A DNA stretch of 62,500 bases from positions 1,598,040 through 1,660,539 of the forward strand of contig CAUYUJ010015837.1 of NCBI GenBank assembly GCA_963575745.1, written 5' to 3'. A program made the position numbers and the translations under genes. This document shows positions 20,761-30,970 of this stretch, one piece after another (position 1 is the stretch's first letter; the number at the start of each line of letters is the position of its first letter). Source of the DNA: Prorocentrum cordatum. Its lineage: Eukaryota; Sar; Dinophyceae; Prorocentrales; Prorocentraceae. The notes below the pieces were generated by a model. The model ran no database searches and was not told where the DNA came from. It worked only from the letters and a program-made list of their open reading frames with translations.

Positions 20761-22208
20761 CGCTGTGACAGAGGGGGTCCATCTTCGACCCCTTCTGTGA
20801 CACAGGGGGGGCCCAACAAAAACACATTGTCACCGAATTTCGGCATTTGGATTATCCCATTGCCGCCATTGCCATCACACTTTTACGTGCCCGTTACACG
20901 ACGATTCTTTATTCACGATGGCACCCTCGTGTTCTGCTCGATACCGAACCAGATTTAGCAGCGTGGGGATGTGCTGGCGGGCATGGGGGAGTTGCCCTGG
21001 TCGGGGGTCAGTGACCGCGCGCCCTTCGTTGCGCACTCGCTTCGGCTCGGCGGCATGGCAGCGCCCGCGCGATTCGAGGGCGGCACGGGATTGCCACGTG
21101 AGTTTGATTGTTAGGTCGACCCTGCCAGATCAAGGGCGACCTTGCGTCTTGCGTTAAGTGGCCCATGCATTGCACATGTTTGCGGCAATGTGGCTTTCGG
21201 CAGGGTCTTGTGTCTTCTCGCGTGTCATCCCCGACCAAGCTCGACAGCGCAGTACAGGTGGCGGCGCTCCGAGTCCAAGGTCCCAGGACGCCTCGCGCCC
21301 CCCATTCGAGGCGTGGCGAGGCGTCGATCGTCCGAGTGATGAAACAGATCAGGGACGCGACCGCGCATTACGGATCGGCAGTGGACCGTCGCTCGCGCGC
21401 GGTGTCACTGCGCGCCCTTTATGGAGTCGGCCAAGTTCAGCTGAGGACACGTTGCAGAAGGCAAGTACGACAAAGTGATAGCTGGCAAAGTCGCGAGAAA
21501 CGCCGACCGCAGGGGCATCGGGGCGCGATGGCCATGCGTGCTTCGATGCGGACAGCCGGTGGATCAGCGTATACCATGTTCTACATTGAAAGCCGCGTTG
21601 AGATGCTAGGGCGCTTCATCGGGCCAGCGGCGACGCTGGCCATTCAGTGCGAGGCCCCCTTGGCAACCGGACCCTTTGGGATGTAGTCGGCGCCCATGGT
21701 GGTGTTAGGCTCCTACGAGCACTCGACTAAGTACCATATGTCGACTGTGCAAAAGCTGTACCAAACGCGTGCGCACAAACGTCTCGCTCCGCCGCGCAGG
21801 TTCACCAAGGCCGAGCCACACCAGATGACGCGACCGACGCGTGCGCCAGGATGCTCCATGCATCGGCAGGAACACCGCACCCTGCATGAACTCGGCATGG
21901 GCATGAGACGTCGGCGACAGAGGCGCTCAGCTCGGCCGCGCGCGTGCGTGTGGCACTCACCGCGATTTTCTTGCTGAAGGTCTCTGGAGGTCCCGTTCGC
22001 ACGGGATACCATTGGGCAGCCGCCCTTGCCGCGGGAGGTGCCCACTCTGGCCCGAATTGTGGCGCAGCCGCGCCATCGTGGCCACGATGCGTGAGGCCTG
22101 CGGCATGTGGTCGACGGGGGTTCCCGACGGCTGAGCGCACGCGTGCCTGTGTCCAGGCTGCGCGGCGCGCCGCGCAGACGTAGAAAGGTACAACAGGGAC
22201 TGCAAGTA
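20761..22208. other. Intergenic with a dispersed-repeat fragment
   Basis: No gene is recognised. 21113-21240 (AGGTCGACCCTGCCAGATCA onward) is related to 54783-54915: both carry CAATGTGG, then GGGTCTTGTGTCT or GGGTCCTGTGTCC, then a CGCGTG piece. Weak frames at 21108-21686 are not supported. Confidence 0.5.
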
Positions 22209-22280
22209 AAAAACTGGCCTGCCAGCAGGTGCCTCACGGAAGTTTCTTATCCCCCGTTGGTTTGGGGAACCCATCATAGC
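22209..22280 (+). repeat. Dispersed repeat, CCTGCCAGCAGGT family, copy 1
   Basis: CCTGCCAGCAGGTGCCTCACGG, then TTTCTTATCCCCCG and TTGGGGAACCCAT, matches 35927-36005 and more distantly 37630-37700. CCTGCCAGCAGG is itself a near-palindrome. Possibly the end of a transposon family. Confidence 0.75.
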
Positions 22281-22954
22281 TCTGTGTCAGCTCAGGAAAC
22301 TCAAACCTGTACGGCGACCGCGCCCCTAGGTCTCCTATATTGTATCACTTTGTTTTCTCGTATGTGTCTACTGCGTCCTTTCCCCGTCCGCGCCCTCCCT
22401 GTCAAGCCCCCGCGGTTGTTCTTCCACGGTGTCGGGACACGTCGTTTTTTTATATTCAATTCCAGCATCATACACTTTGGACGTGATCCAGTTGCATCGA
22501 CAGGGGCGAGGTCGCCGCGGTCGTGGCCCAGGCGTTCCTCTCGTGGCGCGCTGCTCGTTTCAAAATCGGTTTGGATCCCGAACTGACGTCGTGACGGCTT
22601 CGAGATGTCGACAGGGTACGTGCCTTGGGTGCTCCAGCTGACCCACGGTCAGGAGGGGAGTCTGCCCTCTCGCCCCGATGAAGCCTTGCCATCGTGGAGC
22701 CGTCGTTGGGCCCGACTCGCGTCGTCGTGGCGAATGCACTCCAGCATCTCTGCGGCGCGCCCAGGGAGGAAGGCAAAGGGGCGGGCCTTCTCGGAAGGCT
22801 CAGAAGGCTCAGAAGTTGTTCGCGCCTCCTCTGAAGACACAGCCGGCTTCTCAGGAGGCCGGAGGGCTTCTGAGAATCCCCGCCGCCTTTCAGACCGGAC
22901 GAAAGGGGGGGATTGGGAGAGGGGGGGGTACGAAATCTGCTGCAATGCAGCTGG

Positions 22955-23045
22955 TTTCGGCCCCACCGAAGGGGCCCATTCCTAGATACCTAGCCGCCTC
23001 CAGCGCCGGGAGGCACCGGGAAGGTCAGCTACGTGAGCTGATTCT
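22955..23045 (+). repeat. Dispersed repeat related to 54655-54760
   Basis: CTGGTTTCGGCCCC, GGGGCCCATTCCT, GATACCTAGCCGCCTCC and CGTGAGCTGATTCTC occur in the same order at 54655-54760. Confidence 0.85.
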
Positions 23046-23483
23046 CACCCCCCCCCTTTGCTATCCCCCCCTTTCGCCCGGCCCGAGCCTTATGAGACTG
23101 CCCCCTCTGTCACTTCCCCCGCGCGCCGCCGAACGTCGGCCAACCGTTCTGGACGGCTGCTTGTACCGTCGGAGTTGGATAGACCTCCTACCCTGACACG
23201 TCGATTAGTGAATTGGTCGTCTTCGGCTCGCGAGAGGGCGTCGCAGCCGTTACTCTTTTGCGGGTCCAGGTCCGTCGGTCTCGGTCCCAGGCCGCTTTCA
23301 CGAGAGGGTGGTTTCCTAAAGGGAGGCTTGTCCGCCGCCGACATTGGGGCCCGAACGTGCCCTCAGGTCGGCCAGCGCGCCCGCGTTGCGCCAGTCGGGG
23401 CGAGGCGCTGGGCCAGGCCGGGCACGGCTGGCACACGGCTTCTTCGGCCGGTGCAGCGCCAGCACCGTGTGTGACATGTTTCA

Positions 23484-23632
23484 GGAGGGGAAGAAACACA
23501 CAGACACAATTAATCCTCGATTCCCCAGAAAATATGGGAAAATATGGGCAGTGGGGGGGAAGACAAAAACCCAGAAAATATGGGAAAATATGGGGACTAT
23601 TTTTATTTGTGTGTATTTAGTTGTGTGTCCTA
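23484..23632 (+). repeat. Dispersed ~150-bp AT-richer repeat, copy 1
   Basis: Contains CAGACACAATTAATC, CAGAAAATATGGGAAAATAT twice, GGGGGGAAGACAAAA and TTATTTGTGTG. Found again at 29325-29475 with about 80% identity. The internal AAAATATGGGAAAATATGGG unit is repeated. Confidence 0.9.
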
Positions 23633-23687
23633 ATTTCCCTTTAACATGTTCTCGTTGCGGGAAGAGTCACGGCGAAGTGTGTGGGCA

Positions 23688-23980
23688 ATTTTCGGCTTCT
23701 GGGGGGCCCTCGCCGGGCCCCGGGCCAGTCAGCAGGCGGCTCAGGATGAAAAGCCAGCCCCGGAGAGAAGGGGTCCAGACTTATAGGTCGGGCCTGTCCC
23801 CCTACAAGGGGGACTTCCGGGGAAAAAATACACCAAAAATGCCCCCAAAAGATAGCAAAATACTCCAACAATAGTCCCCAGACTATTTTTGGATCATTTT
23901 TGGATTATGTTTGGGGTATTTTTTATTTTTCGTCGAAAACCCCCCTTTAGGGGGACACGCCCGACTTAAGTCCAGACCTC
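23688..23980 (+). repeat. Dispersed repeat (CGGCYTCTGG family), interrupted by a MITE
   Basis: TTTTCGGCTTCTGGGGGGCC, CTCGCCGGGCC, CAGGATGAAAAGC and GGTCCAGAC match copies at 55188-55291 (same strand) and 54281-54378 (opposite strand). The copy is split by the 190-bp element at 23781-23970 and resumes with GTCCAGACCTCTGGGG. Confidence 0.75.
23781..23970 (+). mobile_element. MITE with 8-bp target-site duplication
   Basis: The ends are inverted: the left end TTATAGGTCGGGCCTGTCCC mirrors the right end GGGACACGCCCGACTTAA. Flanking GTCCAGAC occurs on both sides (23773-23780 and 23971-23978). The related repeat at 55188-55291 carries a single GTCCAGAC at the same point (55275-55282), so an empty-site homologue is present in this window. 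The interior is AT-rich (AAAAATACACCAAAAATG) and non-coding. An 8-bp duplication is typical of hAT, P and KDZ-type elements. A second copy with similar ends is at 35717-35875. Confidence 0.85.
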
Positions 23981-24189
23981 TGGGGATCCACACTCTGAAA
24001 CGGCACAACGTCGGGTGTCCGGACGGTGTTGCGCATGGACCGTCGCTGGGCCCTCTTCGCCTCCTCCTCCCAGGTCACCGACGCCGGTACGGAGGCGTAC
24101 TTGGCCCCCGAGGCGGGTGGTCCCGGCTGGCTGCACGCGGCGCTCTTTGAAGAGGAGACGGAAAGACGGGAGGTCGGGAAGCGCAGGAC

Positions 24190-24390
24190 GACAAGGAGAA
24201 CGAGGAAAGCGAGCAGGAGGAGGAGGATGAGGAGGCGGAGGAGGAGGAGGCGGAGGAGGGGGCGAAAACGACGGAGGAGGAGATGGAGATGGGCGAGGGC
24301 CAGCAGCAGGAGCAGGAGGGGCAGCAAGAGCAAGGGGAGCAAGTGCAGGAGGGTGAAGGAGCAGGAGAAGAGGCGGGAGCAGGAGTAGCT
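24190..24390. repeat. GAG/GCAGGAG purine-rich tract
   Basis: Purine-rich, with GAGGAGGAG, AGCAGGAG and GGAGAAGAGG units. Open frames are low-complexity. Confidence 0.85.
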
Positions 24391-24396
24391 GCATGA

Positions 24397-24630
24397 GGAG
24401 GAGTCAGGTCAGGGTCGCCTGGAGCGTGTCTACTGGTCAGTTGCTCGCCCGTGTTATGCTCTGCGAGTTCTATGGATGCCTTTTCCTTCGTGTGGGCAGT
24501 GGGATGGGGGGAGGAGAGGCTTGGTCAAGTCAGGGTCGTGTGGAGCGTGTCTACTGGTCAATTGCTCGCCCGTGCTACCTTCTGCGAGCTATACGGAGGC
24601 TCTTTTCTTTGCGCGGCCAGTGGGAGGGGA
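24397..24630 (+). repeat. Tandem duplication of ~125 bp
   Basis: GTCAGGGTCGYSTGGAGCGT, then CTACTGGTCARTTGCTCGCC, is repeated at about 24404 and 24529. The two copies differ at scattered sites. A purine tract follows (24610-24700). Confidence 0.85.
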
Positions 24631-24699
24631 GGAGGAAGATGAGGAAGAGGAGGTGGAGTCGGAGGAGGGGGAGGAGGATGAGGAGGGGGGAATACTGTA

Positions 24700-25144
24700 T
24701 CGAGCAGGTCACTGGCGCAAATGATGATTGCGCTGAGCTGCTCAGCAAGATATGTGAAGCGTTCGGCACTTGGTCAACCAGGTGCGATGAGTACCCGTAC
24801 GTCCAAACGGGCTGATAATAATGATTGTGGTGGCGATAATGATGACCGTCATAGTGGCGATGAGGAGAAAGTGGAGGAAGAGGCGGGACGGGTGTTGTCA
24901 AGGACTCCTTGGCTCTCCCCTGCCCACTCCATGTGGCCACTCCGCCAACTCCGTGTTCAGCAACCCTGTCTCTGTACGCTCCAATGCTGCCCCTGCCGAT
25001 GTGGGATCACAGCGCATCTGTTCACAGGTCCTCATGGGAACCTCTGGCGACTCCGATCCGTACAAGGCCTGCGCCCTATTGCAGCGTTCTTCCCTTGTCG
25101 TGTGATGGCTCCTCTGTTTCTGCCAGGGCTCCCGCAGACATGCG
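24700..25144. other. Intergenic, nothing firm
   Basis: Frames on both strands around 24820-25210 are open for about 100 codons with mixed composition. Neither shows a known motif, so the coding strand cannot be decided. Confidence 0.35.
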
Positions 25145-25516
25145 TCACCGCCGCCAGCCCCCTTTGAGCCAGTAAGGAAAAGAGCCACTCGTGTCATCGC
25201 TGTCCTGCGCAAAGCCTGACTCGATCACCTGTGTGTAGGAGGGGTACACACCAGAATAGCGCATGCTGCACATGAGCATGACATAGAAATCTATCCGGTC
25301 CTCCTCGGGCATGAGAGACATAGGTATGGAGTTGTAGAAGTACACGTGGTACAGGATATTAGTGTAGAGCGGGACGAAGGTGTAGGGGGGAGTGGCCGCC
25401 GGCAGTGGCGGGAAGAAAGTTGCTTGTAGTGGCTGGCTTGATAAGCGGATCACCTTGTCCGCCCCGCCTAGCCGGTCAAGAACGCAAACACGGGTCCCCG
25501 GGCCCCCGTCCCGCAT
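25145..25516 (-). CDS. Possible exon of an unrecognised protein
   Basis: A minus-strand frame of 123 codons has an unusually protein-like composition for this region: PPYTFVPLYTNILYHVYFYN, then MPEEDRIDFYVMLMCSMRYS and YPSYTQVIESGFAQ. It is rich in Tyr, Phe and Met, without the Arg/Gly/Pro skew of spurious frames. A nearby minus-strand piece (VHECFSLEEVIESLLGG, about 25780-25730) could be an upstream exon, which would imply an intron. I do not recognise the family, and start, end and exon borders are uncertain. Confidence 0.35.
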   Translation of the reverse strand: MRDGGPGTRVCVLDRLGGADKVIRLSSQPLQATFFPPLPAATPPYTFVPLYTNILYHVYFYNSIPMSLMPEEDRIDFYVMLMCSMRYSGVYPSYTQVIESGFAQDSDDTSGSFPYWLKGGWRR

Positions 25517-26530
25517 GCAAAGGCTCTTGCCCGTCTACCCTGTCTGAATGCCGCTCGTCCGAAGACAGCGGCTCTCCGCGAGCGCCAGGGCGCCACGCCC
25601 CGCGGAGCGTGTGAAAGCAGACCTCAGTATCTGCATGAAGGTGGGGGGGCTCTTCGTCGGTGCCTGCGATGCATGAAAACAAGTGCCTTCATCTCGCTGA
25701 CCCGCTTCGCCCCGCCGCCCGAGTTCGAGGCGGCCCCCCCAGCAGGGACTCGATCACCTCTTCGAGCGAGAAGCACTCGTGCACCTGAGGTTGCATGGGA
25801 CCTGGCACGATCAGGGAGAGAGTAGTAGTGGTCCTGCACTCCCAGTCGCCTGCCCAGCCGATTCCCATCCCGCCCAATGTCCTGCCCAGACCATTCGGGG
25901 CTCAGCACCTGCGGTTGCTGGCAGGCGCCCCTTCCCCAGCCCATTCCCACTGCAACTCATTCTCCTTCCCCGTCCCCTTCCCGCCCCTCCTCCTTCTCTG
26001 GTCATATTGTCTCTCTGAACCTGTCCCGTCTCACTGATGGCAAGACGACCGCAGCAAGGGCTGTGTCTCAAATGTCCAGGCCTGGCAAGTAAACAGCTAA
26101 AACTGACGACCAGAGCGGTGCACTCTTGGAGTGCCGTTTGTTCAAATGTGGCCCTTGTCATCCTCACTTTCCACGTCTTTCTCTTCGCTCCTCACTCCTC
26201 CTCTCTCTTCTTCCTTACAACTACTCGTGATAAAGAAAAATCGCCCATGTTCCCGACGACTTCACCCCGTGCACACCCCGGGTTTAGACAGTTGGTATGT
26301 CGTCTGTGGTTTTTGACACGCATCGACATCACTCAAGAGAGATTGTCGAAACGATAGGTTCCCCCACGGAGTCAGGGAACACGTTTCTCCCAATCGTGGC
26401 TGGTCGGGAAGAGAGCAGCAAATGGAGGAGGCGACGCTTGCCCTGCACGGGGGGTGAGTTGCTCAGGCAGACAGGTGCTAGAGCCGAGCCCTACCGATGC
26501 GGGCTTCTCCCCGTTGCCCCTTTCCTGATG
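25517..26530. other. Intergenic, nothing recognised
   Basis: Apart from the possible upstream exon noted for the preceding entry, no motif or repeat family is recognised here. The sequence has moderate GC and is pyrimidine-rich near 25940-26030. Confidence 0.35.
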
Positions 26531-26578
26531 TGTTCTGCTCTGCTGCTTCTCCTCCCTCCCCTTGCCATTCGGCTCAAG
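26531..26578 (+). promoter_or_regulatory. Pyrimidine tract plus degenerate spliced-leader relic
   Basis: A C/T-rich tract (26531-26563) runs into GCCATTCGGCTCAAG at 26564-26578. The leader has GCCATTTTGGCTCAAG; a two-T to one-C change explains the difference. It lies 160 bp before the ATG of the transporter and points to a retroposed origin, in line with the intronless body of that gene. Confidence 0.6.
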
Positions 26579-26737
26579 CCTCCGGGGGCCCAACATAACG
26601 AACGAGTGCACCCAACCTCCATGTCTTCGCGTGGCCCTGCGTCTGACGCTGGGTGCACCGCCACGGCTCCTCGTGGATCGCTGCCCCGCTGCAGGGCGTG
26701 CTAGGTCTGGCAACGCCTTTGTCCTGAAGACGTGTGC

Positions 26738-28536
26738 ATGGCAACGGCAGGCCTGAAGGATATCTAGGGGAACGAACAATGGCATGAACATAAAAACTCG
26801 GAGGTCCGCGCGGATTTGGATCCGCGCTGGACCCCCTCCCTGGCGCGCTCCGCGCGCCGGGGGCGGCGCCGGAGGCGCCGCCAAGGGGGCCCAGCGCCGA
26901 TCCGAGAAATCCGCGCGGACCTCCGAATTGTTCTGTTTATGTCATTGTTCGTTCCCCTAATATCGACGAGTCCCCGGTCGCGAATGAGGCGGTCGCGGAC
27001 GTGCACAGGGCCCTTCGGAGGGAGCTCGAGGACGGCTACAGCTACGGCACCGATGGCCGGTCTCGGAGCTCCTCCGTCCCTGGGAGGAGCAATGAGAACG
27101 CCAGGCATCTGAAGGCCCCGGGCGGCTTCCGCCGCTACTTCATGAACGAGCGGGCCGAGGCGCGTGGCCTCTCCAAAGGGCGGCGCCCGCGTGAGTGGAA
27201 GCGCTCGTTCATGGCCTCACTCAGGCCCATGGCGCGCACGGGCCAGTTTGAGTCGGTCATGGGCATCCGCATGGACCCCAGGACGGGGCAGCAGCTGCCG
27301 CCCGCCGATGGCATTTCGGGCCTGACCCCCACGGCGCTGGCAATCGTGAAGAGCTTTGTGGGCAGCGGCATCACCTTCCTGCCGGGCGCGTTCGCACAGG
27401 GCGGTTGGCTCTTCAGCTCCGTCGTGCTCGTTATCATCGCCCTCGCGAACGGCCTCTGCATCTGCCTGATCGTTCAGTGCCAGGACAGGCAGAGCAACCC
27501 GCGCGCCAGCTTCGCGTGCATCGCCGACTCGGCCTGTGGCTGGATCGGAAGGCTGGCCGTGCAGATCTCCCTGGTCATCTCTCAATTCGGGGCTTGCATC
27601 GCGTACATAATTTTCATCGCCCGGCTGGTTCAGTCGATTCATCAAATAGCAAGCCCGTTAATCATGTGCGTTTTGTTCCCGATGTTGGTGCCGCTCTGCC
27701 TCATCCGCTCGGTCGACAACCTAGAGTACCCCAACCTCGTCGCGGACGCACTCATTCTATTTGGCCTCGTCGTCGTTGTCGTCTACGGTTGCATGACGAT
27801 GGCCACGACAAACGCCATCGACAATCTCCTTAGCAGCATTCGCGGCGACGACGCCTTGTGGAGAAGAATGTTGGACGACAACTACCGCCCCCTGGTTCCC
27901 TTCAAGCCAGACACATGTGGAATATTTGTTGGTATGGCTATATTCACGTTCGAGGGAGTGCCAATGGTGCTTCCGATCAGGAACGCCATGGCGAAGCAGG
28001 AGCGCTTCATCCCGCTCTTCTTAGGTGTCTTCGCGTGCATTGCGCTTTTGTTCTGCCTCTTCGGGCTGATCGGATACATCTCTTACAAGGAGAGGGTTGA
28101 GACAGTGGTCTTGCTCAACCTGCCGCGCGATAACATTCTGACAGTCGTGGTCAACGTCGGATACATGCTTGCCCTGTGCTTCAGCACGCCCCTCATGTTC
28201 CTGCCCGCCGCTCGCATCACCGAGCTGTGGGCTTTCGGAGCCAGCGAGAATGACCCTGACAAGGATGGTGACCGCATTTGGCTTATCAACGCAATGCGCA
28301 CGCTCGAGGTCTTTGTATTCTGTCTGATCGCAGTGCTGTGTGGTCCATATTTCGAGCGCTTCCTTGCCTTCGTCGGCGCCCTGTGCTGTGCACCAGTGGC
28401 GTTCGTGTACCCGCCGCTGTTCCATTTGATCTTATGTGCCGACAGTTCGTCGGCGAAAGCAGTGGACACAATAATGTTAGTTTTCGGCTTCTGTGCAATG
28501 ATCTTCGCTCTCTTCTCCGCGGTCTTGGCGATCTGA
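26738..28536 (+). CDS. AAAP-family amino-acid transporter, 5' end interrupted by a MITE
   Basis: From 26965 to 28536 one open frame encodes an 11-TM membrane protein of the amino acid/auxin permease (AAAP; SLC36/SLC38/Avt-like) family. The hallmark TM1 motif is KSFVGSGITFLPGAFAQGGW. TM6 carries FTFEGVPMVLPIRNAM, and further helices lie at about 338-361, 380-402, 433-451, 455-478 and 488-511, counted from 27001. Such proteins move amino acids across plasma or vacuolar membranes, usually with protons or sodium; the substrate cannot be told here. There is no ATG near the start of the open part. Leaving out the 195-bp MITE at 26765-26959 and one 5-bp duplication joins ATG at 26738 (nine codons, MATAGLKDI) in frame to 26965 (DESPVANEAVADVHRAL), giving 532 residues. 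As it stands, translation from 26738 hits TAG at 26765. The body has no introns. Confidence 0.85.
26765..26959. mobile_element. 195-bp MITE with perfect 5-bp target duplication
   Basis: The ends are inverted repeats: TAGGGGAACGAACAATG at the left, its complement CATTGTTCGTTCCCCTA at the right, the latter with one mismatch. A second inverted block follows (CGGAGGTCCGCGCGGATTT against AAATCCGCGCGGACCTCCG). The core is GC-rich and palindromic (GGCGGCGCCGGAGGCGCCGCC). ATATC flanks both sides (26760-26764 and 26960-26964). There is no coding capacity. It is inserted nine codons into the transporter frame. A decayed relative of the inner part occurs at 59350-59450. Confidence 0.92.
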
Positions 28537-29324
28537 GGCGCGGCCAGACAGAGTCACTGCGCCACTAATACACGACAGTCCTTCTAATTTTGGTAAGCCC
28601 CGAAAGAGCATGTATCGTGCGGACATGCATTCTATCTACCATCCTGCCCCTTCTCGTTCCCATCGTGTTCGGGACCCGACCGTGCACACACTCGCAGGCA
28701 AATGTTCGCCCACCATTTCCTACGGAGCGGCAACGATTGAAGGCAGAGAGAACGGAGGGAGCACATCCCCGAGCTCGTCTCTGCCGCGCCCAGTGCCGCA
28801 ATCAGAGGACAATGACTGTCATGTGCCGTCGTTTCGTCTCGTACTCTTGGCCGCCCGTCTCGTCTCCGCCTGGGTGATCTGGTCTCGTTCTCACTACTCT
28901 CCCCGTCGTCCGTGCCGTCGCCCTCGCCTCCTGCGTCACCGTCTCTCTCCTCCGCTCCGGAGGCATGCCACACAGTCTCTGATGGGCCCGGCCTGGCGCG
29001 CAGCCGGAACCGGACTCTCGGCAAGGTCGGCTGCATGTCTCCCCGCATCTAGAACGAAGCGCGACGCGGAGGCACGCGGAGGCCCAGCTCGGTTGCCTCG
29101 GTACGCCCGTTTTGAAACGCAACGCGTCGTATGAGACCACGTTTTGGCGAACGTATCGCGTCGGACCTACGCTTTCCGCCTGCGCGTCGAGCTCCGTCTC
29201 CATACGATCCGTGTGGCGTGTGGCGCATCGGGGCAGCTTAAGGGGCCCCAGACAGCCGGCCGCTCCACTCTGCCCGAGGCGTGGGCACCAGAGGTCTGGA
29301 CCTTTCCTGTGGGGCCAGCGTCTC
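28537..29324. other. 3' flank of the transporter, nothing recognised
   Basis: Moderate-GC sequence without a convincing frame or repeat. Short open frames on both strands overlap one another without a dominant candidate. Confidence 0.45.
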
Positions 29325-29475
29325 TCAGGAGGGAAAACAACACCCAGACACAATGAATCGTCGATCCCCTGGAAAATATAGGAAATATGGGAATTGGGGG
29401 GAAGACAAAAGCCTAGAAAATATTAGAAAATATCGGGAATCCTGTTATTTGTGTGCATTCGTTTGTGTGTCCCGG
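29325..29475 (+). repeat. Dispersed ~150-bp AT-richer repeat, copy 2
   Basis: Matches 23484-23632: CAGACACAATGAATCGTCGA, GGAAAATATAGGAAATATGG, GGGGGGAAGACAAAA and TTATTTGTGTG in the same order. Confidence 0.9.
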
Positions 29476-29479
29476 GGCC

Positions 29480-29600
29480 CCTTCACTCTTGACGGTCCCG
29501 AGACCCGGCGAGGGCCCCCTGTCGGACGGGGCCAGGACGAAGATACAGCCGTTCCAGAGCGTTCGGGAACGCTCCCGGAGCGTTCCAGAACGCTCTGAGA
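29480..29600 (-). repeat. Dispersed-repeat fragment and hairpin
   Basis: CTTGACGGTCCCGAGACCCG at 29490 is the opposite-strand version of the family at 55188-55291. It is followed by a strong hairpin: CAGAGCGTTC (29555-29564) pairs with GAACGCTCTG (29588-29597), with further GAACGCT/AGCGTTC pairing in the loop. Confidence 0.75.
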
Positions 29601-29699
29601 AGGCGGCGGCGCCCGAGACCCCCTTCCAGAGCCGCCGGATCTCAGAGATTCCCGATCTGTTCTCACCCGATGCTATCCTCGTCTTGGCTTCGTCTTACC

Positions 29700-30560
29700 T
29701 GATGGGCAGTTTTGTCCACCGCCACTGCGCAGGACGGGGGGGAAGGGGGGGATGAGGAGGTCCTCCCGATGGGCCCCCGAGGTTAAGCAGCACAGACGGA
29801 AGGCCAAACCACCCCAGGGGCGAGAAGGCAAGCCCCCCGGAGGCAGGAGAGGGAGAGCAGGGCAAGGAAAGGGGAGGAAGAGGGGGAGGGAGAGGGAGAG
29901 AAAGGGGGGGGTTCGCCTCGAGGCCCTGGGGGTGGTTTGGTCGCCCGTGACGCGAGGGAGAGGAAGGAGGACTGGAAGGGCTCGAAGCTCGACTACAGGA
30001 GGTGGAGCCGGGAGGAGCGCAGAGGTAGGTAGATAGGTGGGTGCGCGACGAAACGGGATGCAACAGGCGGTATTGCAAACAGTAATTGCGCCTTCGCTCG
30101 GCCTGAAAGGTGAGGTGGAGGTCTACTGAGGAAGGGGGCGGCCGTGAGATGGAGGTGGGTGAGTGGCGGAGCGGGATGCAACAGGCGGCGCTGCAAACAG
30201 TAAAAATGGCGTGGCGCGGAGGTGGCTGCAGTAGCCTGCTCTTTTGGGGTGAGGCTGACTGAGGGGTGCAGTTACCATGCGTTTTTGGAGGTGGTGCAGT
30301 TATGTGTTTTTTTCTTGGAGTGGGGACCTAACTGCGCCTTTGCTCGGCCTGAAGGGTGAGGTGGAGAACATATGGAGCAGTGGAATGGCCTTGAGCATAG
30401 TGTGCGGGATCGTGGCAACAGGCGGCATGGTGAGAGCGCGGTGGACTGGCAATGCTAAATTGCAGGCTAAGGGCGAAAAGGTAAGCGAGCGTACGGGTAC
30501 AGAGAAGACCATGGATGGGCACAGGTGGCGAGGAGAGAGGACACAATAAAAGGAGTATAC
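29700..30560. repeat. Purine-rich region with degenerate ~150-bp units
   Basis: GGGATGCAACAGGCGG and CTGCAAACAGTAA recur at about 30056, 30173 and (partly) 30418. TGCGCCTTYGCTCGGCCTGA, then GGTGAGGTGGAG, recurs at about 30088 and 30333. The units are out of strict order, so this is a decayed tandem array. 29820-29915 is purine-rich. No gene. Confidence 0.6.
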
Positions 30561-30970
30561 AAAAGAGAGGGGAATGTGCGTTGCGAACTGGGCCCTAGAC
30601 GCTGGTGGGTGGGCGGGAACGGAGCAGTGAGCAGGTGTCTCTCCCCTCTCCCTGCTGCTGTCTCACCACAGCATCACCACATCCCACCCCGAACCCTGCC
30701 GTGCCTGCCTTCCTCAGAGGTGGAGGTCGTCGGGGGAGTGGAAGTAGGCGGAGTAAACGAGGTAGGAGAAGCGGTAGTGGGGTGCCGTGCCTGCTCCTCT
30801 GAGGTCGTAGTCGCCGAGGAAGTCGAAGTAGATGGAGCAAACGAAATCGGAAGAGAAGTTGATGCGCATGACCATCGGAGGTGGATGTCGATGAGGTCAT
30901 CTAGATCGACGAGCCTTCGATGTCGGAGGAATGGTTGGCGAGGATGGCTATCGCCAGTGGTTAAGGGCGT

